A stretch of DNA of 48,013 nt from Candidatus Colimorpha pelethequi. Lineage in GTDB: Bacteria > Bacteroidota > Bacteroidia > Bacteroidales > P3. The notes beneath the pieces are model-generated. The model was not told the origin of the DNA and made no database searches. It worked only from the letters and a program-made list of their open reading frames with translations. Shown here piece after piece: positions 43,081 through 48,013 of this stretch (position 1 is its first letter; each line of letters opens with the position of its first letter). The stretch spans positions 1 to 48,013 of the forward strand of contig JAGHVO010000033.1 in NCBI GenBank assembly GCA_018064245.1. The letters run 5' to 3'. A program made the position numbers and the translations under genes.

Positions 43081-44508
43081 CTATTTTTTCAAAATCAATT
43101 CAGCCACATTTTCCACATGTTGGGTGTGAGGGAACATGTCGACAGGCTGGATACGATGCACCTCGTACTTTGCCGAGAGCAGTTGCAAATCGCGAGCCTG
43201 TGTGGCAGGATTGCAGCTCACATAAACGATTTTGCGGGGCTGCATAGCCAGAAGTTGGTCGATTACATGTTCGTGCATACCCGCTCTTGGAGGATCGGTA
43301 ATCACCACATCGGGAGTGCCATGTGCTTTCACAAAATCATCCGTCAGCACCTTGGCCATATCGCCGGCATAAAATTCCGTGTTGGCATAGCCATTGAAAA
43401 CAGCATTGATCTTAGCATCGGCAATTGCCTCTTCAACATACTCAATGCCAACGACTTTCTTACACAAACCCGCCAAAAACAAGGCGATGGTACCCGTACC
43501 CGTGTAAAGATCATAGACCGTCTCATCGCCCTGCAACTCGGCAAACTCCGCAACAAAGCTGTAGAGTTTCTGCGCCTGAAGCGAGTTGGTTTGGTAGAAC
43601 GACTTGGGATTGATCTTAAACTGCAAAGTCTTTCCACCGTCATAGCCTTCCATCCGTTCAACCATGTGGTCTTTCCCGAAATAGACATTGACATCCAAAT
43701 CGGTGTAGGAATCGTTGAATTTTTCGTTAATGATATATTGTAGGGATGTAATTTGCGGAAATTTCTCATGAATGAAATCAAGCAAAGGGAACAGCAAATC
43801 TTCGCGTCGTTCTGCCACCACTACAACGACCATCCACTCTTCCACCGTGCTATTGCGAATCACCAAATTACGTAAGAAACCCGTATGATTACGGATATCG
43901 TAAAACGACAATTCATGTTCTCGGGCATAGTCGCGCACAGCCAAACGGATGGCGTTGCTGGGCTCTGCCTGCAAAGCGCAGTGCTCGATACTCAGCACCT
44001 TGTCGAACAGCGACGGAATATGGAATCCCAATGCGCCAGTGTCCTCCACGCCAGCGGCAAGTTCCGCATCGGTGCGCCAACGACGCGTCGAGAAAGTATA
44101 TTCCAGTTTGTTGCGATAGTAGAACTGGTTATCAGAGCCACAAATAGGGCGCATATAGGTAGTATCGACATTGCCCAAACGCTCAAGGTTGTCCTTAACC
44201 TGTTTCTGTTTGGCGACCAGTTGCTCGTCATAGACCATGTTCTGCCATTTGCAACCACCGCAAGTTCCAAAATGCGGGCACTGCAACTCGGCACGTTTGT
44301 CAGAATATTTCTTAACGGCGACCACCCTACCCTCTGCGTAGTTTTTCTTTTTCTTGATAATCTTGACATCCACAACATCGCCTGGAACCACAAAAGGCAC
44401 AAAGACGACCATACCATCGACGCGCGCAATGGACATTCCCTCGGCGCCAGCCTCCAAAATCTCCACATCCTCAAGAATGATGGACTGTTTGGTTTTGTTC
44501 AGTTTCAT
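43081..44508 (-). CDS. rlmD: 23S rRNA (uracil-1939-C5)-methyltransferase
   Basis: From the ATG at 44506-44508 the product has about 475 residues. It starts with a TRAM-like domain (MKLNKTKQSIILEDVEIL). An Fe-S cluster motif (CPHFGTCGGC) follows near residue 80, and then the SAM-dependent TrmA/RumA fold with VYDLYTGTGTIALF, DPPRAGMHE and the catalytic Cys in YVSCNP near 430. It methylates U1939 of 23S rRNA. The open frame extends 33 codons further upstream, but that part lacks the family start. It lies downstream of rpmH behind a hairpin terminator, on the same strand. Confidence 0.93.
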   Translation of the reverse strand: MKLNKTKQSIILEDVEILEAGAEGMSIARVDGMVVFVPFVVPGDVVDVKIIKKKKNYAEGRVVAVKKYSDKRAELQCPHFGTCGGCKWQNMVYDEQLVAKQKQVKDNLERLGNVDTTYMRPICGSDNQFYYRNKLEYTFSTRRWRTDAELAAGVEDTGALGFHIPSLFDKVLSIEHCALQAEPSNAIRLAVRDYAREHELSFYDIRNHTGFLRNLVIRNSTVEEWMVVVVVAERREDLLFPLLDFIHEKFPQITSLQYIINEKFNDSYTDLDVNVYFGKDHMVERMEGYDGGKTLQFKINPKSFYQTNSLQAQKLYSFVAEFAELQGDETVYDLYTGTGTIALFLAGLCKKVVGIEYVEEAIADAKINAVFNGYANTEFYAGDMAKVLTDDFVKAHGTPDVVITDPPRAGMHEHVIDQLLAMQPRKIVYVSCNPATQARDLQLLSAKYEVHRIQPVDMFPHTQHVENVAELILKK

Positions 44509-44624
44509 GATAGTGAACTGGTAGTTATTGATTCGATGAATTGCGGACTTGTAGAATTGAGCGCTGAGGATTTCATCCATCCACACACTCAAAGTCACAA
44601 TCCACAATCCATATCTATTAGATT

Positions 44625-44668
44625 AAAAAAGAAGTACTGTGGCATCACAATACTTCTTATGTTTTTTA
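44625..44668 (-). terminator. Terminator after rpmH
   Basis: AAGAAGTACTGTG (left) pairs with CACAATACTTCTT with one mismatch across GCAT, followed on the minus strand by a T run. It separates rpmH from rlmD. Confidence 0.85.
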
Positions 44669-44702
44669 GCAAAAGCAATTCGTCGGTATAAAATACCCAC
44701 TA

Positions 44703-44849
44703 TTATCTTTCGTCAGAAACGGTCAATTTTTTTCTGCCTTTTCTACGACGTGCAGCCAAAACTCGTCTGCCGTTAGCGGTTGACATTCTCTGACGAAAAC
44801 CGTGCTTATTTGCTCTTTTTCTGCGTGATGGTTGGAATGTTCTCTTCAT
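44703..44849 (-). CDS. rpmH: 50S ribosomal protein L34
   Basis: The minus strand encodes a 48-residue protein starting [20 protein letters not shown] and containing [22 protein letters not shown], the complete L34 consensus. It is a small, very basic protein of the large ribosomal subunit. It lies between rlmD and the lipid kinase gene; the usual dnaA/rnpA neighbours are absent. A -7 element (TAATTTTG, 44872-44879) lies 22 bases upstream of the ATG and a terminator follows. Short length makes it easy to overlook. Confidence 0.95.
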   Translation of the reverse strand: MKRTFQPSRRKRANKHGFRQRMSTANGRRVLAARRRKGRKKLTVSDER

Positions 44850-44871
44850 TTTGTACTCATTTTTGGAGTTG

Positions 44872-44879
44872 CAAAATTA
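44872..44879 (-). promoter_or_regulatory. -7 element of rpmH
   Basis: On the minus strand TAATTTTG matches TAnnTTTG; a poor -33 (TTGG) lies at the expected distance. Confidence 0.5.
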
Positions 44880-45058
44880 CAAAAAAAATCAATACGCCAA
44901 TAAAAAAAAGGAAACTTTTTCACATTTTACAGATTTATCAACTGATTTTCTACAACTTACAAAATACAAGCAATAGTTATTACGAACAGCATTCAGGAAA
45001 ATGATATCAAAAGAAAGAACGTGGACCTTGAGAAAATCGGTTTTTGGCTTTTTTTTCG

Positions 45059-45066
45059 TACCTTTG
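45059..45066 (+). promoter_or_regulatory. -7 element of the lipid kinase gene
   Basis: TACCTTTG matches TAnnTTTG, 19 bases before the ATG at 45086. Because it lies downstream of the upstream in-frame ATG at 45044, the shorter protein start is favoured. Confidence 0.55.
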
Positions 45067-45085
45067 CAATTTTAATATCGACCAC

Positions 45086-46039
45086 ATGAAACATATATTT
45101 ATAATCAATCCACTTGCCGGCAAATGCGATTCCACACAAGCAATCACGCAGACACTTGCGGCATACGCCCAGCAAATTGATTATGAAACTTATGTAACGC
45201 GGTTTTCGGGCGACGGGAAAGCCTTTGTCAAGCAATGGTGCGAGAATCACCCTGGCGAAGATGTGCGTTTCTATGCCTGCGGCGGCGACGGAACCATCAA
45301 TGAGGTAGTAACGGGCATGATGGAATACAAATACTCCTTCAAAGACGGCAACGTTACGCAGCGACAAATACTTCCCGAACGTTTTGAACTGAGTTGCTAT
45401 CCTTGTGGCAGCGGAAACGACTATATCAAATATTACGGCCACCAAGACGACTTCCTTGACATTTCGCGTTTGATTGACGGCGTAATGCATCCCGTTGATG
45501 TCATGCGTGTCAACGACCGATTCAGCATCAATGTCAGCAATTTCGGATTTGACGCCGCCGTTTGCGAACAGATGATCAAAATCAAGCGCAAACCCATTAT
45601 CGGCGGCCGAAACGCCTACACCACAGGCATCATCACCTCAATCTTCACCCACATGAAAAGCCATTGCCGCGTCAAAGTTGACGGCAAACCGTTCTATGAC
45701 GGTGACTTTCTGCTCAGCACCGTGAGCAACGGAAAGTATGTGGGAGGCGCCTACAAATGCGCGCCACTGTCGAAAAACGATGACGGCCTGCTTGAGGTAA
45801 GCTTATTCAAAACCATGTCGTTGCTAAAACTCGCGACCATGATAGGCGACTACGCAAAAGGTACCCACATCAATATTCCCGGCATCGAGAAGTGGATGCG
45901 CTACACACAAGGAACTGTGGTGGAGATAGAGAACGACGAACCTTTCACGCTCATCATCGACGGCGACGTGCTTCACGAACGCCACTACCACATCGAAAAC
46001 ATCCAGCATGCGCTGAACTTCATTTCGCCAAAGAAATAA
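45086..46039 (+). CDS. Diacylglycerol kinase-family lipid kinase (YegS/BmrU-like)
   Basis: The product is about 317 residues from the ATG at 45086. It has the DAGK catalytic motif GGDGTINEV (Gly66-Thr70), PCGSGND and the C-terminal MSLLKLA... region with FTLIIDGD. It phosphorylates diacylglycerol or a related lipid in membrane lipid recycling. It starts with MKHIFIINPLAGK, the usual family N-terminus; an in-frame ATG 42 bases upstream is before the -7 promoter element. It converges on the lolC/E-like gene, with a weak hairpin between them. Confidence 0.88.
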   Translation: MKHIFIINPLAGKCDSTQAITQTLAAYAQQIDYETYVTRFSGDGKAFVKQWCENHPGEDVRFYACGGDGTINEVVTGMMEYKYSFKDGNVTQRQILPERFELSCYPCGSGNDYIKYYGHQDDFLDISRLIDGVMHPVDVMRVNDRFSINVSNFGFDAAVCEQMIKIKRKPIIGGRNAYTTGIITSIFTHMKSHCRVKVDGKPFYDGDFLLSTVSNGKYVGGAYKCAPLSKNDDGLLEVSLFKTMSLLKLATMIGDYAKGTHINIPGIEKWMRYTQGTVVEIENDEPFTLIIDGDVLHERHYHIENIQHALNFISPKK

Positions 46040-46059
46040 GTTAAATATTTTCGAGCCAA

Positions 46060-46085
46060 GAAATTACCTACCAGAAGGTTATTTC
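46060..46085. terminator. Possible shared hairpin between converging genes
   Basis: GAAATTACCT and AGGTTATTTC form a 10-base stem with one T-T mismatch and a short loop. It lies between the lipid kinase and permease stops. Weak; no long T run. Confidence 0.35.
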
Positions 46086-46094
46086 CTCAAATCC

Positions 46095-47297
46095 TTATGC
46101 CTTTCTGCGCACTGTAAGCCACACTGCGCCGCAACTCAGAATTCCCACCAAAAAGAAAGTGACGATAAAATCCGTTACACGCATGGCGACAGGGAACGCT
46201 TCGACAACGAAATTTCCGTCTCCCATCTTGATGATGCCAAAACGTTGTTGCAACAGACAGATTACAAATCCCAACAGCAAACCCACAACCACACCAATGG
46301 CGGAAATCAACGCTCCTTGCAGGAAGAAAGTATGTCTTACATCTTTTTGAGTCATACCCATACTTTTCAAAGTCTCCACATCACGACGTTTGTCGATAAT
46401 CAACAACGAAAGCGACGCCACCAAACTTAATGTTGAAATGAGAACAATCAACGTCATAATTAGAATGACACCCAGTCGTTCCGACTTGAAAATCTTATAA
46501 TAAATAGGTTGCTGATCCATACGGTCCTTAACAGTGAAATCAGGGCCCAGAATCGTTCTCAGCGACTGCTTCACCTTTTCCAACCTTCCTTTTTGGACAT
46601 GCACAGCCAAAGCGGTACATTCGTCTGGAGCATAGTCCATTAACGACCTTACAAAATCAATATCAGCCACTACATAACGTGAATCAATGTCCTGCTGAAG
46701 ATAGAAAGTCCCCACATTGAACGCATAGCCACTGTTGAACGCCTCTTCCATTGAAAATCCCAGGCTGGTACCACGCTTGGGAATGTGCACAGCAAGGGGA
46801 TAAGTTTCAATGCTACGCAAGCCCAACTGAAAGGCGATATCGGAGCCCACCAAGAGAGAACTCGGCAACCCCTCCCCACTTGGCGGCAAAGCAATTTGCA
46901 AATCCATTTGGGAAGCATAGTCCATAAACTGAGCCGTATCTACGCCACGCAACTGTACAATGGCGCTATTCTGTTGGTGCGTAACCCATGCGTTCTCCTC
47001 TACCATGGGAATCACCTTTTCCACACCTGGCGATTGCACGATAGCCTGATAATCTATATCTTCCGTATGGAAAGTCTTACCCTGTTCGGGTTGAATGAGC
47101 AATTCTGGATCGAAGATGTTGAAAAGGCTCTGCGTGAGGTTGCCAATGCCGTTATAGACCGACAGCACAATTATCAACGCCATGGCACTCACCACAATGC
47201 CACCCAACGATATCCAAGAGATACGGTTGATGACGCTTTTCTGCTTGCGCGAAAGTAGATAGCGACGAGCGATGAAGAAAGGAGTCTGCGACCTCAC
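46095..47297 (-). CDS. ABC transporter permease of the LolC/E (FtsX/MacB) type
   Basis: The 400-residue protein starts RSQTPFFIARRYLLSRKQKS, the LolC/E N-terminus. It has a TM helix near residues 25-50, a large periplasmic region and three TM helices after about residue 275 with the FtsX-like motif. It works with an unlinked ATPase to release lipoproteins from the inner membrane or in a related export. The frame starts with GTG (47295-47297); no ATG lies upstream. It follows rbfA on the same strand with a gap of 74 bases. Confidence 0.85.
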   Translation of the reverse strand: MRSQTPFFIARRYLLSRKQKSVINRISWISLGGIVVSAMALIIVLSVYNGIGNLTQSLFNIFDPELLIQPEQGKTFHTEDIDYQAIVQSPGVEKVIPMVEENAWVTHQQNSAIVQLRGVDTAQFMDYASQMDLQIALPPSGEGLPSSLLVGSDIAFQLGLRSIETYPLAVHIPKRGTSLGFSMEEAFNSGYAFNVGTFYLQQDIDSRYVVADIDFVRSLMDYAPDECTALAVHVQKGRLEKVKQSLRTILGPDFTVKDRMDQQPIYYKIFKSERLGVILIMTLIVLISTLSLVASLSLLIIDKRRDVETLKSMGMTQKDVRHTFFLQGALISAIGVVVGLLLGFVICLLQQRFGIIKMGDGNFVVEAFPVAMRVTDFIVTFFLVGILSCGAVWLTVRRKA

Positions 47298-47371
47298 GGG
47301 ATTGAAAAAGATTAATAAAGAGAAAATTGACTGACATTATACGTCGACAGCAATTTTCCTATTTCAAAGCA

Positions 47372-47716
47372 TTATTTTTTCAGAAGATTTTCGATGTTCT
47401 CAATATAGTCCAACGAATCGTCGAGATAGAACTCCAACTGCGGAATGATGCGCAACTGTTTGCCTTCGCGAAGGCCCAACCGACGGCGGATGTCTCCGTT
47501 GTTCTCGGCTATTCCTTGCATCACAGCCTCCTTGGTAACGCCACCAATAGGGAAGATGCTCACATAAATACGAGCTATGGAGAGGTCGCTGGTAATGCGC
47601 ACTTTGGTGACGGTTATGAGCGAGTTGCCCAACGTGGGCTTCATCTCTTTGAGAAAAATCTCACCTAAATCCTCCTGGATGAGACGAGAAATCTTATTTT
47701 GTCTTGTTGTCTGCAT
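47372..47716 (-). CDS. rbfA: 30S ribosome-binding factor A
   Basis: The 114-residue protein has the RbfA fold: QNKISRLIQEDLGEIFLKEM near the N-terminus and SDLSIARIYVSIFPI in the KH-like middle. It binds immature 30S subunits and assists 16S rRNA 5' end processing. A -7 element (TAATTTTG, 47724-47731, minus strand) lies 7 bases above the ATG, again suggesting a very short leader. It is upstream of the LolC/E-type gene. Confidence 0.93.
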   Translation of the reverse strand: MQTTRQNKISRLIQEDLGEIFLKEMKPTLGNSLITVTKVRITSDLSIARIYVSIFPIGGVTKEAVMQGIAENNGDIRRRLGLREGKQLRIIPQLEFYLDDSLDYIENIENLLKK

Positions 47717-47723
47717 AATTTTG

Positions 47724-47731
47724 CAAAATTA
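47724..47731 (-). promoter_or_regulatory. -7 element of rbfA
   Basis: On the minus strand TAATTTTG lies 7 bases upstream of the start codon. No exact TTTG at the -33 distance. Confidence 0.5.
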
Positions 47732-48013
47732 CATATAATTTTTAGATTTCACACGGACATATAAAATTTTCATGTATTGGACTTTTTATTCTTGATTTTT
47801 AATTTCAGCGGAAAGATACAAATATTAATGAAGAATAAAGAAGTAAAAATTCAAAGTAGCCCCGCCCAACAATGTATAATAGACGGGGGGGGGGGCCCAA
47901 AAAAAGCCGCCCCCCCAAAAAAAAAATAAATTAAAATTTTTTTTTAATTTATATAAAAAAGACACAAAAAAAAAAGGTTATAATGGAAAAAAAAAAAAAA
48001 GATTTTTATTTTT
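47732..48013. other. AT-rich intergenic region and low-quality contig end
   Basis: AT-rich sequence follows the rbfA promoter element. From about 47880 the sequence degenerates into homopolymers of G, C and A and T-rich runs, resembling the left contig end. A small frame begins ATGAAGAATAAAG at 47828, but it runs into the noisy part and cannot be supported as a gene. Confidence 0.55.

Noticed and set aside
45044..45085. Upstream in-frame start for the lipid kinase
   Set aside because: The -7 promoter element lies between this ATG and the family N-terminus at 45086, so transcripts would lack it.
47828..47930. Possible start of a plus-strand gene at the right contig end
   Set aside because: The frame runs into homopolymer noise after about 19 codons and cannot be confirmed.

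Overview
The window looks like a contig from a Bacteroidales bacterium (phylum Bacteroidota). Three things point there. Two large exported proteins end in type IX secretion (T9SS) type A sorting domains. Promoters follow the Bacteroidota -33/-7 pattern, TTTG-N19/20-TAnnTTTG, at several places. Typical Bacteroidales families are present: DUF4159, BatA-like membrane protein, TlpA with a DUF4369-like N-terminus, and Mrp followed by an Nfu domain protein. I cannot name a genus. The first ~110 and last ~130 bases are homopolymer-rich and look like assembly noise.

Layout. 129-4291 (minus): small secreted protein, ettA, recJ. 4415-10335 (minus): a compact operon of an exo/endonuclease/phosphatase-family protein, nth, a BatA-like protein and an ABC-2 exporter, divergent from aroE (10456-11220, plus). 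The -7 motifs of this divergent pair lie 4 bases from each start codon, so both mRNAs may be leaderless. 11260-15165 (minus): a lipoprotein, an OmpA-family protein with D-x-N-G repeats, and a nucleotidyltransferase-fold protein. 22105-22318: tandem tRNA-Leu(CAG) and tRNA-Leu(GAG), minus strand. 22624-30682 (plus): a 1516-residue exported protein of unknown function, an LTA-synthase-like phosphotransferase, rsmE and a DUF4159 protein. 31075-36371 (plus): ECF sigma factor, S41 protease, TlpA-like protein, Mrp, Nfu and PduO-type adenosyltransferase. 36564-39188 (plus): T9SS cargo with strongly biased codons. 39338-42902 (minus): T9SS cargo, apbE, yicC. 43081-44849 (minus): rlmD and rpmH. 45086-46039 (plus): lipid kinase. 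46095-47716 (minus): LolC/E-type permease and rbfA.

The most interesting region is 15614-22121. The 3' 17 bases of tRNA-Leu(CAG) are repeated directly 6.5 kb away, and AT-richer DNA lies between the copies. The hairpin terminator expected just after the tRNA sits outside the left copy, and the interval has supplied a replacement. Just inside each end is a pair of 10-mers at 11-base spacing (ATATGGCCAA on the left, ACATGTCCAA on the right), like arm-type sites of a tyrosine recombinase. No integrase gene is present. I read this as an integrated element that lost its integrase or relies on one elsewhere. Its cargo is a Fic protein whose promoter carries a near-palindrome repeated around the gene, and a tightly overlapping four-gene operon: a zinc-ribbon/multi-TM protein with C-terminal helical repeats, an exported retropepsin-like aspartic protease, a stand-alone exported copy of that protease's C-terminal domain, and a two-TM coiled-coil protein. 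I do not recognise this operon as a described system.
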